A DNA stretch of 64,000 nucleotides from contig NW_009799099.1 in assembly GCF_000213175.1 (NCBI RefSeq), positions 1,129,560 to 1,193,559 on the forward strand, read 5' to 3'. Within the stretch, counting starts at the first letter, position 1. Each line of letters starts with the position of its first letter. Source of the DNA: Neurospora tetrasperma FGSC 2508. Taxonomy: Eukaryota; Ascomycota; Sordariomycetes; Sordariales; Sordariaceae. Below the pieces are notes generated by a model. It ran no database searches, was not told the DNA's origin, and was given only the letters and a program-made list of their open reading frames with translations. Made by a program: the position numbers and the translations under genes. This document shows positions 1-11,400 of the stretch, in pieces.

Positions 1-238
1 GTTTCGCTTCGTTGTTATTTTGGGCGTCAGACGTTCTTTGCGCTTCCTCACCAGAGGCTCAATCTTGCCTTGGGCTATATCAGAATCTTCGCTCGTATCT
101 TTCTCCATCTGCTTCCGTATCCTTCTTGCCTTCAATCTCTGCATCCTTTTTCCGCATGGACTTAGGCAGTTTCGCCATCTTTCTCCGGTTTTCTTGGTGA
201 TTTGGTGTGCCAGACAAAGCATCTGCATGGTCGGTCTT

Positions 239-1487
239 CTAACGCCGAGCAAACCCGTTGGGTGCTCCGGGTGGCGCGCCGAATCCCGGAGGAGGAGCAG
301 CACCAGGAGGAGGCATAAAACCAGGAGGAGGCATAGTTGCACCAAGAGGCGGAGCGCCCGGAAATCCAGCCGGAGGAGCCATACCAGGGTAAATTGCCGG
401 AGGCCCTGGGGGCACCGCGGGACCGGGAGGACCGGGAGGGCCACCACGAAAAGCGGTTCCTCCGGGGTGGAAGTCCCCAACTGGACCCCCAAAGCCACCA
501 TGACTGGGCGGTGGCCTTGCAGGGAGACCGGAGGGAGCGGGTGGAAGATTGGGTATCCGACCACCTGCGGGTGGCATGCCGGCACCATATGGGGGTCCAG
601 AACGACCCATAGCAGCAGGACCGGGAGGAGGAACGCCATAGGCAGGAGCGGCCGCGACAGGTACGCCCACGGGGATGGGTACAGCTGGGGCCACGGCGGC
701 GGGAGGAATAACGGCCGCGGTAGGGATGTCGGCAGCAGGTGCAATGCCGGGGGCAGGAGGCCTCGTCATGTGGAAAGCGGGCGGCAAAGGCTGTTGTTCC
801 GGAACAATGTTGTGCTTCTTGCCCTCGGCGGCCAGCTTACGCTCGGCCTCGTCACCGTGACGCTCGCCCTTTCCGTCCTTCTTGTACGCATACTCGACGG
901 TAATCTGTTTGCTCAGGAGATACTGGCCGTTCATCGTGGCTCGAGCAGCATCACTAGCCTCGAAGGAACCAAAACTGACGAAACCATAGCCCTTTGAGAT
1001 GTTGTTGTCGTCTCTGACAATGTTGGGCTGCCGAAGGATCTGGCCGAACTGGCTGAATGTGTCGTACAGGATCTTTTCGTCAACCTGGGGATCGAGGTTG
1101 TTGATGAAGAGCTCGGCGCCGATGTCGACAGTCTTTTGCTTGTCCGCGCTCGCCTTGTTGACGCGAATTGGCTTTCCCCAAATCCTGATTCCGTTGAGGA
1201 CCTTTGCTGCGTATTCGGCGGAAGCGGGGGTATCGAACTCGACGAAGCCGTAACCTTGATGTGTTTGCGAGACTCGATCCTGTGGCATATGTACCTGGCG
1301 TACGGGGCCGACTTGCGTCATGAGCTCGGAGAGCAACTCTTGGGTGAAGCGCTCATCGATGTTGCCGACGTACACGGTCGCATCTTTATTCTGTTCCCTA
1401 GTCTACGCGTTAGTGGGAGTGCGACTTGGGATTCGAGGTCAGCGACAATGGCAAGTTAAGATTTGCGACTTACCAGTGTTTCGACAT
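239..1487 (-). CDS. Splicing factor 3B subunit 4 (SF3b49/Hsh49), two RRMs
   Basis: Core subunit of the SF3b part of the U2 snRNP, which holds U2 at the branch point; nuclear. Exons 1487-1474 and 1397-239 (stop TAG at 239-241) give 390 residues starting [20 protein letters not shown]. The donor GTAAGT lies at 1473-1468 and the acceptor TAG at 1400-1398, with a CTAAC-type branch point between. RRM1 spans about residues 13-91 (RNP2 VYVGNI, RNP1 QGYGFVEF) and RRM2 about 100-178 (RNP2 LFINNL, RNP1 KGYGFVSF). The rest, from about 205, is the Pro/Gly/Ala-rich tail typical of the family, ending GFARR. The tiny first exon (14 nt) carries only four and two-thirds codons. It is divergent from TOM7, 629 bp away. 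Family assignment is firm from RRM order, spacing and tail; yeast Hsh49 lacks so long a tail. Confidence 0.95.
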
Positions 1488-2116
1488 GATGAAGCGTGTG
1501 CCGTAGCACTCGTATGGCTGGAAGACTGTTTGGGCTTGTCTGAAAGACCACAAAGGTTAAGCCGTATAGATATTGCTAACGTCGCGGAATATCGGCTACA
1601 GCCAGAGTAGTATGTTAATGTGCCGAGAATATTTGATGGCTAGGTCAGCTTTTGGGGTTTCTTTCAGTTTTGGTCGAAGATTCACAAGCTTGACGTGACG
1701 ACGAAAGGTGCAGTCGCGGTTCAGAACTATCTGTTGCCTGCCCGGTTCGCGCGCGGGTTTTTAATACTGCTAATAAAACCATGTTTAACTGCTTAGCGCA
1801 AGAGCCAGGTCACTGGAAGCCCAAGTTATAGGCCTGTTAGCCGGTGTTTGCGGAGGGGTAATTGCAGCTCAGTCTAGTTCATTTAGTATGTCGCTACTGG
1901 CAGCCCCAGTGTGGCTGACGGGACGGCCCAAGCTGGTGCAACCGGCAAAAAGATCCAGAATATTTGGTTGTCCATGAAAGTGGGAGCCGCGTTCAACGTT
2001 TTGTTCAAGACCATAACTCGCCGCAGAACCCACCCCTTCCAGGCACGTACGGCAACTTGAACAACCCATTCATCAAGCCTCGAAATCTAACATAGAAACA
2101 GAACAAATCAGGCAAC
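1488..2116. other. Divergent spacer between SF3B4 and TOM7
   Basis: 629 bp that must hold the 5' leaders and promoters of both flanking genes. I see no further coding sequence and no clear TATA or CCAAT arrangement. Confidence 0.6.
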
Positions 2117-2497
2117 ATGTTCGCCCTTTCGGAAGAGTCCAAGGAGCGCATTGGCAAGCTCATCGACATCTCGCGGGTCGTGGTTCACTAGTACGGCATC
2201 CCACCCGAGTCGCATTCCGTTTGCTCCGTCGCCGCCTAGGTCTCTAGACGCTAATATGATGTTCGCATAGTGGCTACCTGCCTTTGATCCTCTATCTCGG
2301 TATGTGTGCCTCGTCTGCCAAATCCCAAGACGCACTGGACAAGATGCTAACATCGCATAGGCTACACTCGCAGCGTGCCCCGGCCTTCCGTCATCCGGTA
2401 CGTTTGAACGAATAGAAACGACAAATGATCGCGACCGTTGTTACTCGATCGACATGTTAAACTAACACCAAATAGCCTCCTCTCCCCGCTCTCCTAA
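2117..2497 (+). CDS. tom7: TOM7, small subunit of the mitochondrial outer-membrane translocase
   Basis: A 53-residue tail-anchored subunit that modulates assembly and stability of the TOM import complex. Exons are 2117-2190, 2271-2299, 2361-2397 and 2476-2497, with donors GTACGG, GTATGT and GTACGT and acceptors all ending ATAG. The product begins MFALSEESKERIGKLIDISR, continues through [21 protein letters not shown] and ends VIRLLSPLS. An amphipathic N-terminal cytosolic helix is followed by one membrane segment with the family Gly-Tyr and Pro-Arg-Pro features. No exon is longer than 74 nt, so plain ORF searches miss it. The assignment rests on length, the single central membrane span and the recognisable fungal Tom7 sequence; the frame closes exactly (162 nt). 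FLX1 follows on the same strand. Confidence 0.93.
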
Positions 2498-3463
2498 ACG
2501 ACAAACAACGAAATCGGAGTTATGGGTAGAAAGTTTGGGTTATACATGTACTATTGTTTGCAAGCGGGCTTGACTCTGGACGAACGATGACGAGACGGCA
2601 TCCCGAATGAGCATAAAACGACTTACACCGGAGGATCGAACATGACTACGTGGGACACGGGCAGTCATGAGAGGACTGGGACCGAGAGATACCACGATAA
2701 CTGTACACTATAATCAAAGACAACTCTCTATCGAACAGCCTTAGCGAAGAACATCGAAGGGACATCATCCGTGGCAAGGATGTATCATCATGAGGCGACA
2801 TCTGAATGGCAGTACTTGACTGGCTTATACATATCCATTTTGAACTTCTACGCCGGTGTGGTAGTTACTTGCACGAGAGTTGGAAGGCGACAGTCGCAAG
2901 CTCCGGATCTAACAATTCTACGTCTACCCGGGCATGAGCTCTCTGTTTTGATCAGTGTTCATGCAAAGTCACGGCCCTGTGTATGGATGCTCCAAAGCCG
3001 GCAGTGTCTGTTACCAAAGGGACATATGAGCAACCGAACAATCTAAAGATCCAGACAGCCGAGACCATCACCGTTCCTTAAGATATATTACGCGCTGGTA
3101 CAGGTAAACTGACGCCAGTAACTGCAACCTTTGCGCACCCCTGTTCCATTTCTTTCCGGTCCCACTAAGCCAAGGGCCCTTGTGTAAGGCACCTTGCGTC
3201 ATATACCGTCTCGACCCGCCTATCCGGGTCAACTGACACTAACATTTTCCACTGAAAGACATCCAACCCTTCCGTTCCGTCCGTCTGTCTTTACTGCCGA
3301 AGCCCGCCCGCCGCCGTCCGCGTCCGCCGTTCTTGCCGTCGATCACGGCCACCGGCGCACACGCACGAGCCCGGATCAACTTAGAATATATACATTCGGG
3401 ATCATGTAGCACAACCTGAAAAAAATAACCGGATCCGGTGTTTCCCCCCTTCCCCTTCTTCAT
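2498..3463. other. Spacer between TOM7 and the carrier gene
   Basis: 966 bp holding the TOM7 3' end and the carrier promoter/leader. Short ORFs here look random. Nothing else is visible. Confidence 0.5.
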
Positions 3464-4577
3464 ATGACCAAATCCAGCGATGCGGGCCTCTCCCCGGCTC
3501 TCGTCGAGACGGTCGCCGGTCTTTCGGCCGGCTCAATGGCCACTCTGATTGTTCATCCGCTTGATATTGTCAAGACTCGGATGCAAGGTATGTTCACCGT
3601 GCTTCAAACTTTGTTTGGATAAACAACTGACTTTTCACAATCCAGTCCACCGAAGTAGTCCAACCAACCCTTCGGCAGCGCTCACCACCGTCTCCGTCTT
3701 CCGGAGTCTAGCGCAAACCGACCGGCCCCTCGCCGCCCTCTACCGCGGCCTCACGCCGAACCTCATCGGCAACGCGACCAGCTGGGCCTCTTTTTTCTTC
3801 TTCAAGTCCCGCTTCGAGCGACTCATCGCTCACCTCAAGGCCCCTCCTTCACCACCACCACTACCACCTTCACCTTTAGGTGGTGAACCTACTCTCTCCC
3901 AAAATGTCACCCCGGAACGCGAAACCCAAGCCCAAATCAAATCCCACCTCTCCCCTACCGACTTCTTCGCCGCCTCCCTCCTCGCCGGCGCCGCCACGCA
4001 AATCATCACCAACCCCATCTGGGTCCTCAAGACACGCATGTTGTCGACCGACCGGCTTGCCGCCGACGCCTACCCATCCATGTTCACCGGCGCCGTGCGC
4101 CTCTTCCGGAACGAAGGAATTCTCGGCTTCTACCGCGGTTTGGGCGTCGGCATGCTCGCCATCAGCCATGGGGCGGTGCAGTTCGCTGTGTATGACCCCG
4201 CGAGGAGGATGTATATCGCGTCCAGGGATGCCAAGCGACGACTGGCGGGCCAGGAGATCGCTGCAGAGGAGAGAGAGAGTCAAAGGATCTCCAACGAGGC
4301 GACGATTGTCTTGTCCACTGTCGCGAAGCTGGTCGCGGGCACGGCGACGTATCCGTTGCAGGTCATGAGGGCGAGACTGCAGCATCATCAGGCTGACGAG
4401 CTGTTTGGTAGAGGCATAGGAGGGGTGGTGGCGAAACTGTGGAAGGAGGAAGGGTTTAGAGGGTTTTATAGGGGAATGATGCCTGGTGTGGTGAGGGTGC
4501 TGCCAGCGACGTGGGTGACGTTTTTGGTTTACGAAAACGTCAAGTATTACTTGCCTAAGATGATGGGTGGTGTTTGA
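3464..4577 (+). CDS. Mitochondrial carrier of the Flx1/SLC25A32 (FAD/folate) type
   Basis: Inner-membrane solute carrier. Exons 3464-3587 and 3646-4577 give 351 residues; the intron (GTATGT to CCAG) splits the codon after MQ. Three carrier repeats are visible: HPLDIVKTRMQ near residue 34, NPIWVLKTRM in repeat 2 and YPLQVMRARLQ in repeat 3. Other landmarks are GNATSWASFFFFKS and the repeated G-x-x-G-F-Y-R-G motif. The PIWVLKTRM signature with the GNxTSW helix is characteristic of the yeast Flx1/human SLC25A32 branch, which moves FAD or folate across the inner membrane. A proline-rich matrix loop after repeat 1 (about residues 103-125, PPSPPPLPP) is longer than in yeast. The substrate is inferred from family only; related NAD+ and pyrimidine-nucleotide carriers share part of the signature. 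Confidence 0.88.
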
Positions 4578-5434
4578 GGTGGGAAGGGGACTGTTTTGGA
4601 TCGTGTGGTACGTGAGAGGGAGGGCGGCAATGGGAGTTGGGTGTGGTCTTTCTTGCTGGCCTTTTACGGTGTCGTGGTGGGTTGTAGTGTATCATCATCA
4701 TGTATTATCGTATGTAACCTAGACTACCTGTATGATCAAACTATAGAGTATAAGAAATCCACACAAAACGAGCTTGGGAATTCGTAAGGCCAAAGTTGAG
4801 GCCGGACCTCCGTTAGAATTATGAAATATGGGCTACAGGCACTTCTACCTTCGAGCCATAACTTTGCTCTAGACGTCATGAGTTTGCTACGCCGACACAA
4901 ACCCGGACGAGCACGCGGTCACGGAGAGATGGCCTAATCTCAATAGATGATCCCGCTTCAACCATGGGTAGTCTTGGAACTAAGCGAGGATAGAAAGTGA
5001 TGCAATTTCGTGTTTGCCTTTGTCTCGGCTGCTCAGTCCCATCCTAGTCTTCAGCTATCTTCCCGTCGACAGACCCCCCCGGGCAATTTTTCTCCCTTCT
5101 TCGGCCTGAGTCGATGAGAATTTTCACTTCGTGTCGGTTATCATGAAGACATTATTCCCCAGACCAAAAAAAAAAAAAATAAAAAAATAAAAAAAAATAA
5201 TGCATGCACCAACCCAACGCCTCTACGAAACTTCTTTTGGACAAGCTTCAGCACATTACACTGGCACACTACAGCCGATAAATGGAAGCAAACCAACGGA
5301 ACATACAACAAGAACTCAAAAATGAGCAGAAAAACAAAATCGAAAAAAAAAAAAAAGAAAAAAAAAATTATTGCACTAGGAAGCGTATGATATCCAACAC
5401 CTATCATTGGGGATGAAAAGCAAAAAAGTTGAAG
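4578..5434. other. Spacer with A-rich tracts downstream of the carrier gene
   Basis: Holds the 3' end of the carrier transcript. Two A-rich low-complexity tracts occur at about 5165-5200 and 5340-5368. No gene seen. Confidence 0.5.
5422..5427 (-). terminator. Pol III oligo-T terminator of tRNA-Cys
   Basis: Six consecutive T on the minus strand, seven bases past the 3' end of the tRNA, the normal RNA polymerase III stop. Confidence 0.8.
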
Positions 5435-5506
5435 AGGACTGAACGCGATTTGAACGCGTGACCGTTCGGACTGCAGCCGAACGCTCTACCCCTGAGCTAC
5501 CGGTCC
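5435..5506 (-). tRNA. tRNA-Cys, anticodon GCA
   Basis: A 72-nt cloverleaf without an intron: acceptor GGACCGG/TCAGTCC, D stem GCTC/GAGC, anticodon stem TTCGG/CCGAA around loop CTGCAGT (anticodon GCA), variable CGGTC, T stem ACGCG/CGCGT with loop TTCAAAT, and discriminator U73, the expected base for cysteine. The A box is TAGCTCAGGGG and the B box GTTCAAATC. One acceptor pair (5:68) is C:A rather than C:G, with G:U at 7:66. The other stems are perfect, so I regard it as probably functional. Confidence 0.93.
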
Positions 5507-6741
5507 ATCTTTGACTATGGAAACACATATAATTTCTGACTTCATATACCCTATTTGTCAATAAGCTATCAGATTAGTGGTATTTTTCCACGACCAAAAG
5601 GACTTATCGGACACTCTATTATTAATCCGCAAAGCTTCCTTCAACAACTGTTTATTTTGCATGTGATTATACAAACTGCAAGAATAAAAGATTATGTACT
5701 TGTTGGATTATGTGTAATCTTTGGAATTTCACAGGTTGATCGGGGCGAAAGTAAGGTAGGTATGACTTGTAACGTGATATGTTGATGTTTGGAAGAGAGA
5801 GACTTTATGAGCTAAGTGTACTGGAACGTCGTTGAATAATCAATGAGGATTTCCCGGATGTTTTCAATACGTTACAGGTGAGAGTTCCAGGCACTACAAG
5901 TAAGAAGTGGCAGATAAGGAGGTCCACTGACCGTTTTCGTCGTAGTCTTCCTGGCGCAAAGCGTTGGGAATAGATGATTAACATTGATGCTGTTTTAACA
6001 TAACCAACAATAAAAGTACACATTCAGTCTCGATAGAAGCAACAGGTAGAAGAAATGTTTTCAAAGAATTCTTATCCATTGCGGACTAAGTCCATAGCAA
6101 GCTATTAACCATCAGAAAGAAGACGGGCTAAAACCCCCCCCCCAAGTGCCTGCGATCCTCTTGGTATATATACGTAACCAACAGGTGGTTTCCAATCCTC
6201 ACAGAAGTGGTCTTTTTTTGTCTCCCTTTTGCGTAATCAAAATTCACCCATTGGTATCTTTCCTTTTTTTGCAACCAGTCAAACCGGCCGGCCAGTCATC
6301 CTACCACCCGATGACCGATCAACCCGGCGCATAATACATCCATGCTTGTGTAAACATATCGTTCCTTTTGTTCGTTTCATGCTCCCACAGCGCCGCGCTG
6401 CCCCCATCGCTCCGGAACTCCTCGAGGGACTAGTATCCCTAATGCAACAAATCACGGATGCAAAATACCAACCAGATGCCGCTTGCCACCCCAACCCCCC
6501 TGGACCCAGTAAATTTTTTGACGAAATCCGGACCACCCAGGAAAAATACACAAGAACTCCAAAGACAGTGATATCAAACATAGGAGATGGCCGGGCGCTA
6601 TGAGAAGGAAAACGAGAAAAGGGAAGAGGAGGTCATTTACAGATAAGGAGAACAGTGTAAACAAAAAAGCGAAGGAGACTCGTCCTTTCGTACACATTAA
6701 AACTCAACAATAGTCGCATCACCATCTTGATGGCTGGCATT
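5507..6741. other. Spacer between tRNA-Cys and the zinc-finger gene
   Basis: About 1.2 kb upstream of the tRNA and containing the 3' UTR of the zinc-finger gene. A run of ten C lies near 6133-6142. No supported ORF. Confidence 0.5.
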
Positions 6742-8434
6742 TTAGTACATCCGGTCGCCGAAGGCAAGCTCCCGGGGATGTTCCTCGTGATGGTAAATTG
6801 GTTCGGCTACTGAGGCGCGGCTGCTGGCCACAGTGTCGACTTCATGGTGATCGTAGGTTTCGTAATGGCTATGGAGGCTCGATCGGGGCATGCCGTACAT
6901 AGCCGAGTGACTAGGACCCTGGTGATGGAGCGGAGGATGGAGCGGATGAGGAGTGTGAAGAAGTTGCGAGACTCCAGGAGCCGAAGGAAGAGGGTACTGG
7001 GAAGCCATAATGTTGGGAAGCGGCGAGTGGCCGGTCGGGCTGGTGGGTGAGCTCAGAGGCACCGATTTCACCTTGCGATGCTTTCCCCGACCCTTGATGC
7101 CCTTGTTGCTGTTCTTGTGGACCTCGGCAAAGTCCTTGAAGATCTCCATATCTTCCTTCAATACAGTCGACCAGTCCTCGATGGCATCAAACCTTGCGGC
7201 GAGAGCCTTGATGGTCTCGTTGTGGTACTTGTTTTGGTGATACTGCAAGTAAACCGAGTCAGTTTGACACCTTGGCAAGAAAAAACATAAAAGTGCGAAT
7301 TCTCTCACCTTGAGATTTCCCCGCTGAGTAAACTGCTTGTGACAGTTGTCGAGTCTGCAGAGGAAGGCCTTTGTACCGAGATGTGTCTTCATGTGTGCCT
7401 TGACGTCTCCGCGTTGCACAAAGCCCTTGTCGCAAACCTCGCAGCGGTAGGGTCTCTCTCCTGTGTGACGACGTTTGTGTGTCTAAGATTTCGTCAGACT
7501 TTGTGGGCACTGTAGCCACGGTAGGGCTGAGACTTACCTTGAGGTTACCAGCTTGGGTGAACCGTCCACCACAGCCAGGAATAGGGCAAACATAGGGTCT
7601 ATCTCCAGTGTGAGATCGAACATGGGTGTCGCGGTGCGTCTTCTGGGAAAACTTCTTATTACAGCCCTCGATTTGGCACTCGTATCGTTTACGCTTGTGC
7701 TTATCGGCCGGTTGCTGCACTCTTGCCTGACAAACGGGGGATGATTGCTAAAATATGTTAGACTTGCTCAGTCTCAAAATAAGGGTCCATCATACCTGTT
7801 CAGCCTTGATGTCCTTGTCATCACCGCTCTGCTCGGGGTCCGCGTCCTTCATCTTGGACTGGATGACCTTCATGAGCTTGTCCACAGCAGTGCTAAACTC
7901 GACTTGGGGCGCGCCGTTGACCGGGGTGTTAGGGGTGATGGTTCGTGAGCAGCTTGAGTGGTTCGAGATGGTCGTTTCCGTTGTAGAACCCTGAGAATCG
8001 CTCCGCTCCGATGGGCTCCTGCTCTCTTCACTGTATCGCCTCGCATTCCTGATATGATGCGGTCCCCTAGTTTCCTCAAACTCAGGTGTGATCATGTGTA
8101 ACGATGGTCGTTCCTGGTATTGTTGATGCTTGTTGTACGAAGAGTTCATGGTAGTAGGCGTAGGCAATGGGTAAGCCGGATACCCTCCGCCATAGGACAC
8201 AGGCGACTGATAATGCGCTGGCGCGCTGATGCTGTTGATGGAAGCCGTGCTCATCGATGTAGTCGGCATGTAGTGGGGAACCAAGGAAGGCCGTTGTTGC
8301 ATCGGCGCTGTGGTCATAGGCCGTGCGTTGTAAGGCATAACATCGGCGTCCATCATAACATAGTCGTTGCTGGGATGGTGCTGGGGCCAACGTTCCCAGC
8401 CCGCTGGAGCCGATGGTTGAGCCGTGAGTGCCAT
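6742..8434 (-). CDS. C2H2 zinc-finger transcription factor, Azf1-like
   Basis: Four exons: 8434-7796, 7747-7538, 7482-7309 and 7242-6742, giving 507 residues. Four C2H2 fingers sit in the middle: ZF1 C237/C242/H255/H259, ZF2 C267/C272/H285/H289, ZF3 C297/C300/H313/H317 and ZF4 C325/C330/H343/H348, with the longer H-x4-H end. TGDRP and TGERP linkers join the first three. The block of four fingers ending N-K-Y-H-N-E-T resembles the yeast Azf1 finger array, so a DNA-binding nuclear regulator is likely. N- and C-terminal parts are low-complexity (His, Pro, Ser, Tyr). Two introns fall at equivalent points of fingers 2 and 4, both straight after GNLK. The target genes are unknown. The very long upstream spacer would suit a developmentally regulated factor, which is inference. 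Confidence 0.88.
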
Positions 8435-11400
8435 TCTGTTGGTAGGATATCTGTCGATGGGTGGAAGTACGGGGAAGGGCGAAGATGGAAGACGGCCAAG
8501 TGAGACAAGCCAAGGTGGATTGAAGTGATGTTGTCAGTTAGGATTAGTCTGAGTATTATATCCTCAAGCCCAGTGAGGCCCGAGTCTCTGGCAGAGATGA
8601 GTGGATGCTAGAATCTTGGGGGGGATAAGATGGCATATCATTGCCTTGGGCCCGTACCTGTGGTATTATATGTATACCTCAGTATCAAAGATACAAGATG
8701 AGTGTGGGCTGACAGCAGCCGGGGTTTTCCATCCAGCGTAGCCAATCGATGTGCAAGCCACTTCAGGCCGAAAGATCTCGCTCTCATTGTCGAGGCCCTT
8801 TGGGGATTCCATAACGGATGGGACTCTCTCTCCTTGGGTTGACATCCCGGGCAAGCTAGGGCAGACAGAGTGGATGTACCTACACCATGATCCAAATACG
8901 TACCTCTCCAGATGGGTGGTACTCTTGACAGTAACCTTGCCCTGCACGTCGATGCCTGTCAATGTCATTACGCACTCACTTTGTACACTACGGGGAGTAT
9001 GAAGACGGTGCGCAAAGGCTGGTGAGGTACTAGCAGCAGCCCAGAGCCATAACCTGCGCTTACAGACAGGAAGAGGTGGCCCAGCCCAGAAACAATAAGT
9101 CCAGTCCCACTCGGGATTCCTGCTTCCGTTCGGCACTGGTCCTATCGCAGCCCGCGAGACCCCCACCAAGCCCGCTAAGCTCGACGTAGCGGATGAACTA
9201 GGACCCCCCGGTCCTCCAAGGCCCCCCCGGGATACGGCCAAGATACCGTAGGTGCACTTGATACTGTGTAACCAGGTCTCTGGGGATTGATGATGAGGGA
9301 GGATAGCCAGGGGGGGTAGTCATGGGTGAGATGCCAAAGCTTGCGAGGATACAAAGACGTACTGTACATATCTGTGTATGTATGCATGGGGGGAACTGCA
9401 TATGTAAATACCTATGACTGGTATCCAGCACATGCGAGTAAGGTCTTGGAGTGGATGATGATGCTGCACTGTCGTCCGAGTAAGGCAAGCCCCCGGTGTT
9501 AAGTCCACTTCATCTAACCGGACGGGCATGACACGGCTTTCTCCAGACTTCACCGGGAGGAGATATGGGTGAGACCCCTCTAGAAGGAGGTCTGGAAAGA
9601 ACGTGTTGCTGGATCACCTATCTGGGCGAGGCTTGTCAGGATGATATGCTGGACATGTGTTGTTATACCTAGAGTCAACTGGTAAGAAGCTTCAGGAGCC
9701 GTCAGTGCCCCCCTCGAGTGCATCGACACAGTCATCACAAAGCCCCGTACGCACAGAGGGATGTGCCAGACAGATAGACTGCAGCCTGTCAACGGTAGGT
9801 AGCATCGGGGATGTGACAGGTAGAAACGGATCCGCGGGGGGGGGGGGGAAGCCAAAGGAACGAAGGATGGCTATAGCACTATCGAGCCTGTTAATATTGC
9901 ATAGTCGCAGTTCCGATAGCGCTGGACATCCGGAAATGTCAGAACGGGATGACGGAAGGCGGGGGATGGGCCAGTACACAGTAGGCCAGGGTAGGCGGAG
10001 CAGATGGCCGGGAAGAACATCAGGAGGAGAACGAACTCGAGCGGCGACTAGGGTTGAGGGAAAGAGAGAGGAGACGACGTGAAGAAAAAAAAAAAAAAAA
10101 CATAATGTTAAAAGTGGAAACGTCCGTCAACTCGTGGTAAATGATCCACTGAGAAGATTAGATCCCGAAGGTTCCTGACTTCGGATTCTCATCGGGACGG
10201 GAGAGAAGTGGACATTTCAACCGTCGAAGGCAATGATGGACTCGGCGAGGCGATGGATGGAGATCCGGCATCAAGAATCTCTCCTCCACGCGCACCAATA
10301 CCACATCCACTTGCCACCGGCGCGCCCGCCGAGGTAGTACTAAGGGTCGAGTCGAGGCCCATTGTATTCCAGCAAATCGGCAACTGGGGGGCTCATGGCC
10401 AATGGTGATGGTGTAGTGTATCCATCTGTACACTAAAAGCTTGACGGGCTTAGACGGGTAAACGGGCGTTGTGTTTGATGGATGCTCACGGCCGGGTGGG
10501 TGCCGCGTGTCCGTCTAAAAAGGTACGGTAAGGTACGTAAGGTGCTTGCCTAGAATGACGGGCGGGATGCTGGTCGGTAAGTATGAGCTGAACTTTCAAG
10601 TTGCGCTGGACACTGTGCACTGACCTCGAAATGGCAGACGGGAGTCTGGACTTTTTCAACCGTTGGCCGTCGAGTCTTGTCACGTCAGGCGTCAAGATTG
10701 CCAGTTTCCGTCCTGGTCCTTCGGGGCCAATATTTGGAAAAACCGAACACGACGGACGGACGGACGAACTTCAGGCTTCGGTTCCCACAAGCAATCAACG
10801 AGTGTGAGTGAGGTGTCAACTCGGGCGAGGAGGTAAGTAGGTAGGTAAGGTAGGTAGGTAGCCCGGTATCCTTGACGGTAGTAGAATTGACGTCCAGGTT
10901 GCAGCTCACCGGAAGCCACTCGTCTTGCCCCGTAGACCTCCCGTCGTCAGATCTCTGCGGCCATTGCATGGGGTAGGTTCCTTCCACTGCTGCTAAATAC
11001 GTACTGTCCGAACTCGAGTCGCTCCTGCCGCCAGGGCCGCCTGTTGACGTTTGAGTGGGCAGGTACGCCGTGGATAGGGGCAGAAGCGGGAAGGGACTCT
11101 GGGTGAGAACTTGTACTACAGTACGTACTTCCAAGAAGAAGAGGATTCGGCTATCTGTCCAACCAAAAAGGCGTGAGAAGAGGTGTGGGAGCAACACCGG
11201 CAGGCTGACAAGGGTTCGTTAGTGCCAAGGAGGGGCTTGCACTAGCCTTTTTGGGGCAGAGACCAGACTTGGGTGTCAAGGTTCTTGCGAATAGGAAATC
11301 ATCCTCACTTTTGATGGTGGTAATCGATGGATCGAAGTGGGTGTGGAAGGGCAACGCATCATGTGCCGCGGACGCACATTCATTCAGTGGGCGACTCCCC

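Noticed and set aside
1-144. Open minus-strand frame with a basic product (starts MQRLKARR) running off the window edge
   Set aside because: It begins under 100 bp past the SF3B4 stop and has no recognisable family; it may be 3' UTR or an exon of an outside gene, and cannot be decided here.
20-997. 325-codon ORF on the plus strand
   Set aside because: It is antisense to the Pro/Gly-rich tail of SF3B4; the long frame follows from the biased codon use of that tail.
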